The notes: generated from the letters alone by a model not told the origin. Positions 1 through 8,424 are shown, counted from the first letter of the stretch. The stretch is DNA of 20,685 nt from Pseudomonadota bacterium (GCA_023396465.1 JAEWWF010000233.1:1-20685), one strand, 5' to 3'. Numbers and translations are program-made.

Positions 1-631
1 CCAGCAAGGCCGCCGGCGCCAGCGTCACCTCGGGCGTCAGCCAGGCGAGGATGCGGCCGCGGTCCATCCACGCCAGATAACCCCGTGCCCGCAGCAGCGG
101 CAGGATGCAGCCGCCGATCAGGATCACGGCGGCAACGATGGCGCGCGGCTTCTGGTCCAGCGCCCGTTCCGCCATGTTGTGCAGGTTGGTTTCCTGCTGC
201 TTGTTGACGGCCGCCACCCACTCCGGCGTGTCCCACAGGAAGAAATGCTGCCCCCAGCTCCATTCCTCGCCAGCGACCACGACGGCCAGCGCCGCCAGCA
301 GCCAGAAGCACACCCGCAGCCAGCCCACCTGACGCACCCCGTCCGCCAGCGCCACATAGGCGGCGGCGACGGCGGTGAGCACGAACAGCACCGCTGTCAG
401 GTTCTCGCCGAAGCCGCGCTCGTCATTGACGTACCAGAAAAAGGCATCGGGGGAGATCGTCCGGGCGATGAGCGCGCCGACGAAAAAGCCGATCGGCAAA
501 CCGATCCAAATCCAAGCGGGCAGACCCGAACGGCGCACGCCGAACAGCGGATGCGGATGGTCGAGAAAACGGAGCGCCCGGTCGAGTCGACCCGGTGCAG
601 TGGCGGGGGGAGTGGTAGTGTCCTGTCGCAT
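1..631 (-). CDS. Polytopic membrane protein with a GEEWSWGQ motif (partial, 3' end outside window)
   Basis: Translating the minus strand from ATG 631 gives 210 codons without a stop up to the window edge, so the C-terminus is missing. The visible part has four likely membrane segments (about residues 38-56, 77-96, 104-120 and 164-181). A charged-aromatic stretch GEEWSWGQHFFLWDTP (residues 121-136) is followed by a conserved-looking QQETNLHN (145-152). From memory, similar EEISWGQ...ETNLHN patterns occur in an uncharacterised family of bacterial integral membrane proteins; no function is known to me. An in-frame ATG at 658 would add nine residues, but those codons have unusually A/T-rich third positions, so 631 is preferred. 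Neither start has a strong Shine-Dalgarno. The hydrophobic pattern and G/C-rich third positions support a real gene. The function call is open. Confidence 0.75.
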   Translation of the reverse strand, partial: MRQDTTTPPATAPGRLDRALRFLDHPHPLFGVRRSGLPAWIWIGLPIGFFVGALIARTISPDAFFWYVNDERGFGENLTAVLFVLTAVAAAYVALADGVRQVGWLRVCFWLLAALAVVVAGEEWSWGQHFFLWDTPEWVAAVNKQQETNLHNMAERALDQKPRAIVAAVILIGGCILPLLRARGYLAWMDRGRILAWLTPEVTLAPAALL

Positions 632-692
632 GGGCGGACTATGACGTAAATGTGGCATCCCGTAAATCTTCGCCACACGCCCGAAACGGAAA

Positions 693-720
693 ACGGGGCG
701 GCCCTGATCGGCCGCCCCGT
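693..720 (-). terminator. Rho-independent terminator of the NDUFA9-like gene
   Basis: An 11-bp perfect stem (693-703 with 710-720) closes a 6-nt loop. Read on the minus strand it is followed directly by TTTTCC. It lies 30 nt past the stop codon of the gene ending at 750, which fits an intrinsic terminator for that minus-strand gene. The stem also sits about 60 nt upstream of the next minus-strand start at 631. Confidence 0.8.
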
Positions 721-749
721 GGCGCACTCTCTCTGACGCACCCCGATGC

Positions 750-1778
750 TCAGGGCTCGGAGCGGTGCGGTTCACGCAGGATGATCTGCTTGTGCAGGCT
801 GCGATAGCGCGACAGGTAGGTCGGCACGATGGCCTCCACCGTGGTCGGCGTGATGCCCAGGTCGCGCAGACCCGGCTGGGCGCCGGACAGCACGTTGTCC
901 TTGCGCAGCAGCTTCACCTGATCGCGGGTCAGCAGCGGCTTCGGCAGCATCTGGAGGAAGGTGGCCTGAAGGCTCGCCACCCACATGGGCAGGGGCGCGA
1001 TCAGCCGGTTGCGGCGGGTCTCGTGCGACACCAGCGCCATGACGTCGCGCATGGACAGCACCTCGTCGCCGCCCAGTTCATAGGTCTGGCCGGTGGGTGC
1101 CATGGGCTCCAGGCTGCGCATCAGCGCCTCGGCCACGTCGCCGACATAGACCGGCTGGAACTTGGGGCCGCCGTCGCCGACCAGATCAAGCTGGAAACCG
1201 CCGTTGGCATCGCGCCGCACCGCCGGGGCGTGGTCGGTGAAGAACGGCAGCACCGGCGACAGCCGCGCCATGGAGGCGAACAGGTTGAAGAAGCCGTCCT
1301 CCGGCCCGAACACCACGCTCGGGCGGACGATGGTGGTCTCGGGGAAGGCGGCGCGCACGGCCTTCTCGCCCAGCGCCTTGCTGCGGGCGTAGGCGGCGTC
1401 GCTGCCCTCGTCGGCGCCGAGGGCGGACATCTGGATGAAGCGCTTCACGCCCGCCGCCTTGGCGGCCTTGGCGACGCGCTCGGCACCGTCCACATGGATG
1501 CGCTGGAAGGTGGCCTTGCCGCCTTCCGCGAGGATGCCGACCAGATTAATCACCGCATCCGCGCCTTCCACGGCGCGGCTGACCGAAGCATCGTCGAGCA
1601 CCGAGGCCGGCACCAGGCTGATCTGCCCAAGGTCGCCCATGGGCTTCAGGAACATGGCCTTCTCGGTGTCACGCACGGCAACGCGCACCCGGTCGCCCCG
1701 CGCCGCGAGGCGCTGGACCAGATGGCGGCCGATGAAGCCGGAGCCGCCGAACACCGTCACCAGACGAGGCTTCGTCAT
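750..1778 (-). CDS. Complex I NDUFA9-like NAD(P)-binding SDR protein
   Basis: This 342-residue protein is an extended/atypical short-chain dehydrogenase. The N-terminal Rossmann motif GGSGFIG (residues 11-17) binds NAD(P), and an INLVGIL stretch follows near residue 77. An active-site-like YARSK (Tyr130, Lys134) comes after a conserved MSALGA. The RPSVVFGPED region (152-161) is typical of bacterial relatives of the NDUFA9 accessory subunit of complex I. In bacteria these proteins are thought to be NAD(P)-linked, but a structural role in NADH dehydrogenase is not generally shown, and no nuo genes are in the window. The ATG at 1778 has a GGGAG-type ribosome site about 11 nt upstream. The gene is monocistronic, with a hairpin terminator 30 nt downstream. 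A UDP-sugar or ubiquinone-related epimerase/reductase role remains possible. Confidence 0.88.
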   Translation of the reverse strand: MTKPRLVTVFGGSGFIGRHLVQRLAARGDRVRVAVRDTEKAMFLKPMGDLGQISLVPASVLDDASVSRAVEGADAVINLVGILAEGGKATFQRIHVDGAERVAKAAKAAGVKRFIQMSALGADEGSDAAYARSKALGEKAVRAAFPETTIVRPSVVFGPEDGFFNLFASMARLSPVLPFFTDHAPAVRRDANGGFQLDLVGDGGPKFQPVYVGDVAEALMRSLEPMAPTGQTYELGGDEVLSMRDVMALVSHETRRNRLIAPLPMWVASLQATFLQMLPKPLLTRDQVKLLRKDNVLSGAQPGLRDLGITPTTVEAIVPTYLSRYRSLHKQIILREPHRSEP

Positions 1779-1976
1779 CGCAATGGGTCTCCCTCTGTCG
1801 GGGCCTTCCCTATGTGCGCGGCCCCCACCAATCCAGGTGGGCGCAAGGTCGCACAGCCAGCGCCTTTACGCAACCGGACGGGTGGGCGCACGGCGTCTTT
1901 CCCACCGTCTCTTCTACGCCCATGGCGGACGATTGGAGCACCGTCGTCGGGGCCGCCAAAATTTTTCATTTTTATG

Positions 1977-2005
1977 TTGACGCCTCCCTCCGATCTGAGT
2001 AGAAA
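1977..2005 (+). promoter_or_regulatory. Possible upstream tandem sigma-70 promoter for tRNA-Leu
   Basis: TTGACG (1977-1982), a 17-nt spacer and TAGAAA (2000-2005) form a sigma-70-like promoter immediately after an A/T-rich tract that could act as an UP element. It would start a transcript about 90 nt upstream of the mature tRNA. It is weaker than the 2062-2090 promoter because the -10 matches only 4 of 6 consensus bases. Confidence 0.3.
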
Positions 2006-2061
2006 GCGGTCCTCCGACGGACGCAACGAACCGCGAGACGCTGGCGAAAAGCAAAAAATGC

Positions 2062-2090
2062 TTGACGCTTAATGGCTTAGCCGGTATCTA
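2062..2090 (+). promoter_or_regulatory. Sigma-70 promoter of tRNA-Leu
   Basis: TTGACG (2062-2067), an exact 17-nt spacer and TATCTA (2085-2090) lie 15 nt upstream of the mature tRNA 5' end. This is the expected spacing for a stable-RNA promoter, and it sits in the most A/T-rich part of the region. Confidence 0.7.
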
Positions 2091-2105
2091 GTGTTCGCTC
2101 CACCT

Positions 2106-2192
2106 GCCCAGGTGGCGGAATTGGTAGACGCGCAGGTTTCAGGTACCTGTGGCCGAAAGGTCGTGGAAGTTCGAGTCTTCTCCTGGGCACCA
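2106..2192 (+). tRNA. tRNA-Leu (anticodon CAG)
   Basis: An 87-nt class II tRNA with encoded CCA. The acceptor arm GCCCAGG (2106-2112) pairs with CCTGGGC (2182-2188), followed by discriminator A and CCA (2190-2192). The D-loop carries the typical AATTGGTAGAC. The anticodon stem CAGGT/ACCTG encloses loop TTCAGGT, giving anticodon CAG, which reads CUG, probably the main Leu codon in this GC-rich genome. A long variable arm (TGGCC-GAAA-GGTCG type) and a T-loop TTCGAGT complete the fold. No clear terminator follows. Confidence 0.96.
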
Positions 2193-2308
2193 TCTCTTCT
2201 GATAGTCGCGAGTTCGCGCTACAGCGCATCCCTCAACAGACGCGCTCACGGCGCCCGCCGCTTTTCCGGCCCAGCGCTTCAGGCGCCCCGGCGGAAGGCG
2301 GTTTTCGC

Positions 2309-2917
2309 ATGTCCATTACCCTGCATCGCGGCGACATTCCGGCCGATCTGACCTTCGGTGACAGCGTTGCCGTCGACACCGAGACCATGGGCCTGTCGCT
2401 GGTGCGCGATCGCCTGTGCGTGGTGCAACTGTCGTCGGGCGATGGCACCGCCCATGTGGTGCAGCTTGACCGCGACCACGACTGCCCCAACCTGAAGCGC
2501 CTGCTGGCCGATCCGGCGGTCACCAAGATCTTCCACTTCGCGCGCTTCGATCTGGCGATGATCCGCCGCTCCCTCGGCGTCACCTGCACGCCGGTGTGGT
2601 GTACCAAGATCGCCTCCCGCCTCGCCCGCACCAATACCGACAAGCACGGCCTGAAGGATCTCTGCCGCGACCTGACGGGCGTGGAGATTTCCAAGGAACA
2701 GCAGACGTCCGACTGGGGCGCCGAGACCCTGAGCGAGCAGCAGCTGGCCTATGCCGCCCAGGACGTCCTTTACCTGCACCGCATGCGGGCGGCGCTGGAG
2801 ACCCTGCTGGCGCGCGAGGGCCGCACCGAGTTGGCCGCCGCCTGCTTCGCCTTCCTGCCGACGCGGGCGGCGCTGGATCTGGCCGGTTGGGACGACTTCG
2901 ACATCTTCGCCCACTGA
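2309..2917 (+). CDS. rnd: Ribonuclease D family 3'-5' exonuclease (short, no HRDC domain)
   Basis: The 202-residue protein consists of a single DEDDy exonuclease domain. Visible catalytic residues are Asp23 and Glu25 in VDTET, Asp81 in HFARFDLAM, and Tyr148/Asp152 in YAAQDV. E. coli RNase D is about 375 residues with C-terminal HRDC domains. This one stops after the nuclease domain, as is common for alphaproteobacterial relatives. The expected activity is two-metal 3' trimming of tRNA precursors and other structured RNAs. ATG 2309 has GGAAGG about 10 nt upstream. The gene lies just downstream of tRNA-Leu, 116 nt from its CCA end, with no clear terminator between, so read-through is possible. 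A general RNA or ssDNA 3' exonuclease role cannot be separated from sequence. Confidence 0.9.
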   Translation: MSITLHRGDIPADLTFGDSVAVDTETMGLSLVRDRLCVVQLSSGDGTAHVVQLDRDHDCPNLKRLLADPAVTKIFHFARFDLAMIRRSLGVTCTPVWCTKIASRLARTNTDKHGLKDLCRDLTGVEISKEQQTSDWGAETLSEQQLAYAAQDVLYLHRMRAALETLLAREGRTELAAACFAFLPTRAALDLAGWDDFDIFAH

Positions 2918-2960
2918 TTGACAGCGCCACCCGGCCTCCCTTTATACGCCCGGCACGACG

Positions 2961-2989
2961 TTGACGCCCCTGGCGCGCGCGCGTAGGGT
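2961..2989 (+). promoter_or_regulatory. Probable sigma-70 promoter of the kdsD-lpt-rpoN operon
   Basis: TTGACG (2961-2966), a 17-nt spacer and TAGGGT (2984-2989) lie 44 nt after the RNase D stop and about 140 nt before the kdsD start. The -35 and the spacing are good; the -10 is weak. It is the best plus-strand candidate in this gap. Confidence 0.45.
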
Positions 2990-3127
2990 TCAGCTCGATT
3001 CCGGTTGCCACCCGCGCCACGAAGGCGCCGCACTCCGCGCGCAGAATGCCCGCCGGACAGCCGCCCGGGACGGGCGTCGAGGGTCCGCCCACCATTGCCG
3101 CCGCGAGAGATGAAGAGAGACGAACCC

Positions 3128-4114
3128 GTGTCCATTGCCGAGCCCGCCGCCGCCCGCCTCTCCCCCCCGGACGTCGCCTCCGCCCGCCGCGTGCTGGCGC
3201 TGGAGGCGGAAGGGCTGACGGCGCTCGCCGACTCGCTGGGGGACGCCTTCGCCGCCGCCATCGAGCGCCTGCACGGCGTAGACGGCCGCATCATCGTGTC
3301 CGGCATGGGCAAGAGCGGCCACGTCGCCCGCAAGATCGCCGCCACCCTGGCCTCCACCGGCCGTCCAGCGCAATTCGTCCACCCGGCCGAGGCCAGTCAC
3401 GGCGACATGGGCATGATCACCCGCGCCGATGCCGTCATCGCCCTGTCCAATTCCGGCGAAACGCCCGAGTTGGCGGACCTCATCGCCTATACCCGCCGCT
3501 TCGGCATCCCGCTGGTCGCCATGACCGGCCGCCCCGGCTCCACCCTCGCGGTGCAGGCCGACGTGGCGCTGGTGCTGCCGCGGGTGAACGAGGCCTGCCC
3601 GCTTGGCCTTGCCCCCACCACCTCCACCACCATGATGCTGGCGCTGGGCGACGCCATCGCCGTCTGCCTGCTGGAGCGCAAGGGCTTCACCGCCGCCGAT
3701 TTCCAGATCTTCCATCCGGGCGGCCAGCTGGGCCGCCGGCTGCTGATGGTCAGCGACCTCATGCACAGCGGCGAGCGGCTGCCGCTCATCACCGCCGACC
3801 GCCCCATGAGCGAGGCGATCGTGGAGATGAGCGCCAAATCCTTCGGCTGCGTCGGCGTGGTCGATGATGACGGCCGGCTGGTCGGCATCGTCACCGACGG
3901 CGACCTGCGCCGCCACATGGGCGACGGACTGCTGGGCCAGACCGTCGGCGCCGTCATGACCCGGGGCGCCAAGTCCATCCGCTCCGGCGCCCTGGCGGCG
4001 GAGGCGCTGCGCATCCTCAACACCCTTTCGGTGACCAGCCTGTTCGTGGTCGAGGACGGCCGGCCGGTCGGCCTCGTCCACATTCACGACTGCCTGCGGG
4101 CGGGGGTGGCGTGA
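3128..4114 (+). CDS. kdsD: Arabinose-5-phosphate isomerase (SIS-CBS-CBS)
   Basis: KpsF/GutQ-family enzyme converting ribulose-5-phosphate to arabinose-5-phosphate, the first step of Kdo synthesis for LPS. From GTG 3128 it is 328 residues, the usual family length. A SIS sugar-isomerase domain spans about 40-180, with SGMGKSGH (58-65), SNSGETPE (107-114), NEACPLG (154-160) and FHPGGQLG (195-202). These hold the Lys, Glu, Glu and His residues (62, 111, 155, 196) that match E. coli KdsD active-site positions. Two CBS domains follow (about 211-265 and 275-328). GTG 3128 is chosen because GAAGAGAGA sits about 8 nt upstream. ATG 3110 would add six residues with a poorer site, and the in-frame ATG at 3005 runs through sequence that looks non-coding. 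No kdsC lies beside it. Confidence 0.92.
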   Translation: MSIAEPAAARLSPPDVASARRVLALEAEGLTALADSLGDAFAAAIERLHGVDGRIIVSGMGKSGHVARKIAATLASTGRPAQFVHPAEASHGDMGMITRADAVIALSNSGETPELADLIAYTRRFGIPLVAMTGRPGSTLAVQADVALVLPRVNEACPLGLAPTTSTTMMLALGDAIAVCLLERKGFTAADFQIFHPGGQLGRRLLMVSDLMHSGERLPLITADRPMSEAIVEMSAKSFGCVGVVDDDGRLVGIVTDGDLRRHMGDGLLGQTVGAVMTRGAKSIRSGALAAEALRILNTLSVTSLFVVEDGRPVGLVHIHDCLRAGVA

Positions 4115-4779
4115 TGGCGGCGGCGGACCGGCCGGGTCCGCGCCCCCTCGCCGCCGACTCGGCGCGCGGTCCACGGCGGCGGCCGGCCTCGGTCTATAGC
4201 CGCTTCGTGACAGCCATGAAGGTCGGCCTGATCGGCGTCGCCCTGGTGCTGGTGGTGCTGGTGGTGCTATGGCCCCAGCTGCGCACCATCGAGGACGAAT
4301 TCCTGGTCAAGTTCGCCAGCCTGAAGGGCGCCAGTGTCGATCGCATCGAGATGGTCAACGCCCGCTACTTCGGCACCGACCAACGCAACCGCCCCTATGC
4401 GGTGACGGCGGCGCGGGCGCTGGAGATCGACACCGACCGGGTGGAGCTGGAAAACCCCAAGGCCGACATGACCCTCGACCAGGGGTGGATCATGCTCAAC
4501 AGCGACAAGGGCTATTACAGCAAGGCCGGCAAGACGCTGGAACTGGTGGGCAACGTCACCGTCTTCCAGGACGAGGGCTACGAGTTCCATACCGCCAGCG
4601 CCATGGTCCATGTGGAACTTGGCGATGCCCATGGCGCCGAACCGGTGGAAGGCGCCGGCGCCTTCGGCTGGGTCACCGGCGAGGGGTTCGAGTTGACCGA
4701 CAAGGGCAAGCGCCTGCTGGTCACCGGCAAGTCGAAACTGGTGCTCACGGGGGTCGGGAGCACCCAGGAAGGACAATGA
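4114..4779 (+). CDS. lptC: LPS export ABC transporter periplasmic protein LptC
   Basis: The 221-residue bitopic protein has a basic, proline-rich cytoplasmic N-terminus (1-33) and one membrane helix (about 34-53, rich in V and L). A periplasmic beta-rich LptC domain follows, with repeats such as NPKADMTLDQGW and GYYSKAGKTLELVGNVTV. LptC passes LPS from the LptB2FG ABC transporter to the periplasmic bridge protein LptA. The start ATG 4114 overlaps the kdsD stop in TGATG, and its end overlaps lptA in ATGA, so the three genes are translationally coupled. A GTG three nt upstream is an alternative. It is somewhat longer than E. coli LptC (191 residues), mostly because of the N-terminal extension. 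Confidence 0.88.
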   Translation: MAAADRPGPRPLAADSARGPRRRPASVYSRFVTAMKVGLIGVALVLVVLVVLWPQLRTIEDEFLVKFASLKGASVDRIEMVNARYFGTDQRNRPYAVTAARALEIDTDRVELENPKADMTLDQGWIMLNSDKGYYSKAGKTLELVGNVTVFQDEGYEFHTASAMVHVELGDAHGAEPVEGAGAFGWVTGEGFELTDKGKRLLVTGKSKLVLTGVGSTQEGQ

Positions 4780-5708
4780 CGATCATGCAGGTGCGGATGC
4801 GGGCGGCGGTGACGGCCCTGGCCCTCGGGCTCGGGCTGATGGCGGGGGGCATGGCGGCGGACATGGGACCGGCGGCGGCCCAGACCCTCAATCTGGCCAC
4901 CGGCGGCGGTGCCGCCGACGACGGCACGCCGGTTCCCATCGAGGTTCTGGCAGACGACGGCATCGAGTGGCTTCAGGATGACAAACGGTTCATCGCCCGC
5001 GGCAACGCCGTCGCCACCCGTGGCACGACGCAGGTGTTCGCCGACCGGCTGATCGCCGACTATCGCGAGCTGCCGGAGGATCAGGGCGGTGGCACCCAGG
5101 TCTACCGCCTGACCGCCGAAGGCAACGTGACCATCCGCAGCCCGCAGGAAACCGCCACCGGCACCCGCTCGGTCTACGACGTCGATGCCGCCATCCTCTA
5201 TCTGTGGGGCGGTCCGGCCAAGCTGGTCACCCCCACCGACACCGTCTCGGCAACCAAGGAAATCCGCTACTACGAGCGCGACCGCAAGGCGGTGGCCGAG
5301 GGGGATGCCATCGCCGTGCGCGGCGACCGCCGCATCGATGCCGACGTGCTGACCGCCTTCTTCGTCGACCCCGAGGCGAAACCGGCGCGCAAACCGGCGG
5401 CCAACACCGACAGCCTGGCCGGAAGCAGCGAGCTGGAACGCATCATCGCCGACGGCAATGTGGTCATCACCACCTCGAAGGAACGCATCGAGGCCCGCCA
5501 AGGCAATTACAATGCCAAAACCGGTATCGCCGAGATGGAGGGTTCGGTTAAGATCACCCAGGGCAAGAGCGTGCTCCAGGGTGACCGTGCAACAAGCAAC
5601 CTGAACACGCACGTCAGCACCCTGCACAGTGGCGCCGGCGGCATGGCGCGCGGCCTGCTGGTTCCGAAAGCCCAGGAAGGCCGGGGCGGCGCCGGCGACG
5701 GCAACTAA
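4776..5708 (+). CDS. lptA: LPS transport periplasmic protein LptA (OstA-like)
   Basis: The 310-residue protein has a signal peptide: basic MRMRA, a hydrophobic core and an AAA cleavage site near residue 35. Repeated OstA/LptA beta-jellyroll strands follow. Characteristic segments are IEWLQDDKRFIARGNAVA (63-80), RLTAEGNVTI (111-120) and, after a Pro/Ala-rich linker near 200-215, ERIIADGNVVITTSKERIEA (221-240). LptA oligomerises head to tail to bridge LptC to LptD. At 310 residues it is clearly longer than E. coli LptA (185), with a Gly-rich C-terminal tail. ATG 4776 sits in an ATGA overlap with lptC and has AGGAAGGA just upstream; ATG 4785 is a possible later start. LptB is encoded 81 nt downstream. 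Confidence 0.88.
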   Translation: MTIMQVRMRAAVTALALGLGLMAGGMAADMGPAAAQTLNLATGGGAADDGTPVPIEVLADDGIEWLQDDKRFIARGNAVATRGTTQVFADRLIADYRELPEDQGGGTQVYRLTAEGNVTIRSPQETATGTRSVYDVDAAILYLWGGPAKLVTPTDTVSATKEIRYYERDRKAVAEGDAIAVRGDRRIDADVLTAFFVDPEAKPARKPAANTDSLAGSSELERIIADGNVVITTSKERIEARQGNYNAKTGIAEMEGSVKITQGKSVLQGDRATSNLNTHVSTLHSGAGGMARGLLVPKAQEGRGGAGDGN

Positions 5709-5722
5709 ACGAAAAGGTGCGC

Positions 5723-5763
5723 TCCCGGACAACGGGATCGCGGGCGGCCTCCTGTCAGGCCGC
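5723..5763 (+). other. Two small inverted repeats in the lptA-lptB gap
   Basis: TCCCG-gacaa-CGGGA is followed by a 7-bp stem GCGGCCT/AGGCCGC (5744-5750 with 5757-5763, 6-nt loop). Neither has a T tract. They could protect the mRNA end, tune lptB expression, or be incidental in GC-rich DNA. Confidence 0.3.
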
Positions 5764-5789
5764 GGTGGTGGGAGAGAGGATCAGTCAGC

Positions 5790-6602
<813 letters not shown>

Positions 6603-6626
6603 GATCGCGGGGGACGCCGTCTCACC

Positions 6627-8153
6627 ATGGTGCTCGCGCCCAGCCTCCACCTCCGCCAGACCCAATCCCTGGTGATGACGCCGCAGTTGCAGCAGGCGAT
6701 CAAGCTGCTGCAACTGTCAAACATCGAACTCACCGCCTACGTCGAGCAGGAACTGGAGCGCAACCCACTGCTGGAACGCGCCGAGCCGCGTGACGCCACC
6801 CCCGCCGACGACCGTTACGACGACCGCCGTGATGCCGGCGAGGGGCTGCTGATCGACACCGCCGACGGCCGCGGCGCGGCCTCCGAGGCCCCCCTCGACA
6901 TCGAGGTCGACAACTCCTACGACTCCCAGGAATACGATGGCGGCGTCGGGTCGCCCCCGGCCGCCGGCGGCGATTTCGGTGACGATTGGTCGAGCGTCGG
7001 GGCCGGCGGCCGCCGCGACTTCATGGACGATGACGGCGGCTTCGAGAACACCCTGGCCGGCGGCGTCTCCCTGCGCGATCATCTCATCGATCAATTGGGC
7101 TGCGACGTGCCGGAGGGGCCGGACCGACTGATCGGCCAAGCCTTCATCGACAGCCTGGATGACAACGGCTACCTCACCGCCGGTCCGGCGGAAGTGGCGG
7201 AAACCCTGGGCGCGCCGCTGGAGCGGGTGGAGGCCGTGCTCGACCGCCTGCAACGCTTCGACCCGCCCGGCCTGTTCGCCCGCGATCTGGCCGAGTGCCT
7301 GGCGCTGCAACTGCGCGAGAAGGACCGCCTGGACCCCTGCATGCAGGCGCTGCTGGCCAACCTCGACCTGCTGGCACGGCGGGAGTTCCCGCAGCTGATG
7401 AAGGTCTGCGGCGCCGATGCCGAGGATCTGGCCGAGATGGTGGCCGAGATCCGTGCCTGCGATCCGCGCCCGGCCCTGCGCTTCACCGACACCCCGGCGC
7501 AACCGGTGGTGCCCGATGTGCTCATGCGCCCGGCGCCCGATGGCGGCTGGCATGTGGAACTGAACACCGACGCGCTGCCGCGGGTGCTGGTCAACCATCG
7601 CTACTACGCGCTGGTGTCCAAGGCCACCCGCAACAAGGAGGAAAAGGGCTTCCTGACGGAAAACTTCCAGACCGCCAGTTGGCTGGTGAAGGCACTCGAT
7701 CAGCGGGCCAACACCATCCTCAAGGTGGCGGTGGAGATCGTCCGCCAGCAGGATGCCTTCTTCATCCATGGCGTCACCGCTCTGCGGCCGCTGATCCTGC
7801 GCGACATCGCGACCGCCATCGAGATGCATGAAAGCACCGTCAGCCGCGTTACTTCAAATAAGTACATCGCGACCCCGCGTGGTATTTTCGAGCTTAAGTA
7901 TTTCTTCACCCAGGCGATCGCCGGCTCCGATGGCGAGTCCCACTCGGCGGAGGCGGTGCGCCACCGCATCCGCACCCTGATCGACGCGGAATCCGCCGAC
8001 GACGTGCTGTCGGACGACACCATCGTCGAACTGCTGCGCAAGGACGGGGTGGATATCGCCCGCCGCACGGTCGCCAAGTATCGTGAAGCGATGCGCATTC
8101 CCTCATCGGTACAACGGCGCCGCGAAAAGCGCATGAAACTTACGCAGGCCTGA
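6627..8153 (+). CDS. rpoN: RNA polymerase sigma-54 factor
   Basis: The 508-residue protein is within the RpoN range. Region I (1-50) is Gln/Leu-rich with QSLVMTPQLQQAIKLLQ, the activator-responsive segment. Region II (about 51-147) is an acidic, variable linker rich in Asp and Gly. The core-binding domain follows (about 148-340). The C-terminal DNA-binding part contains the conserved HTH (about 395-426) and the RpoN box ARRTVAKYRE (478-487), which contacts the -24 element. Sigma-54 directs nitrogen, motility and other genes and needs AAA+ activators, none of which is in the window. GGGGGA lies upstream of ATG 6627. The gene is 24 nt from lptB and probably co-transcribed with it. A codon-use anomaly at 7848-7901 is described in the findings. 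Confidence 0.96.
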   Translation: MVLAPSLHLRQTQSLVMTPQLQQAIKLLQLSNIELTAYVEQELERNPLLERAEPRDATPADDRYDDRRDAGEGLLIDTADGRGAASEAPLDIEVDNSYDSQEYDGGVGSPPAAGGDFGDDWSSVGAGGRRDFMDDDGGFENTLAGGVSLRDHLIDQLGCDVPEGPDRLIGQAFIDSLDDNGYLTAGPAEVAETLGAPLERVEAVLDRLQRFDPPGLFARDLAECLALQLREKDRLDPCMQALLANLDLLARREFPQLMKVCGADAEDLAEMVAEIRACDPRPALRFTDTPAQPVVPDVLMRPAPDGGWHVELNTDALPRVLVNHRYYALVSKATRNKEEKGFLTENFQTASWLVKALDQRANTILKVAVEIVRQQDAFFIHGVTALRPLILRDIATAIEMHESTVSRVTSNKYIATPRGIFELKYFFTQAIAGSDGESHSAEAVRHRIRTLIDAESADDVLSDDTIVELLRKDGVDIARRTVAKYREAMRIPSSVQRRREKRMKLTQA

Positions 8154-8201
8154 GTTTCGCCAGACGATATAGACCTTTCGCTGGAAGGACTTGAGGACGG
8201 C

Positions 8202-8230
8202 TTGACTTGCGCTGCTTTCCGGCCTACCTT
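8202..8230 (+). promoter_or_regulatory. Probable sigma-70 promoter upstream of ptsN
   Basis: TTGACT (8202-8207), a 17-nt spacer and TACCTT (8225-8230) lie 48 nt after the rpoN stop. This would give ptsN its own transcript with a leader of about 190 nt. No terminator is visible between rpoN and ptsN, so read-through is also possible. Confidence 0.45.
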
Positions 8231-8424
8231 CCCGCGCCTTGATCACGTCCCCGTGCATGCGGCCACGCCAGCCCCGGCCTGGTTCCGTGCGGGACACCCG
8301 CGGCGGCAGCCTCACGGCGGCGGCGGTTCACCAAAAGATCGGGGCAGCAGAAGCGGCGCTTGCATACGGCCGTTCCGGCCCTGACTTATAACTGTCACAG
8401 CCTTTTTTACGACGAGGGACCGGC

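Larger units (their letters stand above)
1779..2105. other. Divergent intergenic region (327 nt) between the NDUFA9-like gene and tRNA-Leu
   Basis: I find no convincing protein-coding frame here. The part near 1778 is GC-rich. From about 1957 the base composition shifts to A/T-rich (runs of A and T at 1959-1975), and two plus-strand sigma-70-like promoters follow, at 1977-2005 and 2062-2090, both oriented toward the tRNA. I could not identify the minus-strand promoter for the NDUFA9-like gene with confidence. Confidence 0.6.

Noticed and set aside
1775..2026. A small minus-strand frame (83 codons) overlapping the start of the NDUFA9-like gene
   Set aside because: No ribosome site, mixed codon use, and it crosses the A/T-rich promoter region of tRNA-Leu.
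765..2072. A 435-codon plus-strand open frame over the NDUFA9-like gene
   Set aside because: Antisense shadow: rich in His, Gln, Ala and Gly, with no motif, while the minus strand has the Rossmann and YxxxK motifs.
8202..8384. A 60-codon plus-strand frame in the rpoN-ptsN gap as a possible hpf remnant
   Set aside because: The translation has no hpf-like pattern, and the frame begins inside a good -35 box.
8360..8392. A possible sigma-54 or second sigma-70 promoter (TTGCAT, TATAAC) just before ptsN
   Set aside because: The -24 GG element is not in register, and the -35/-10 spacing would be 21 nt.
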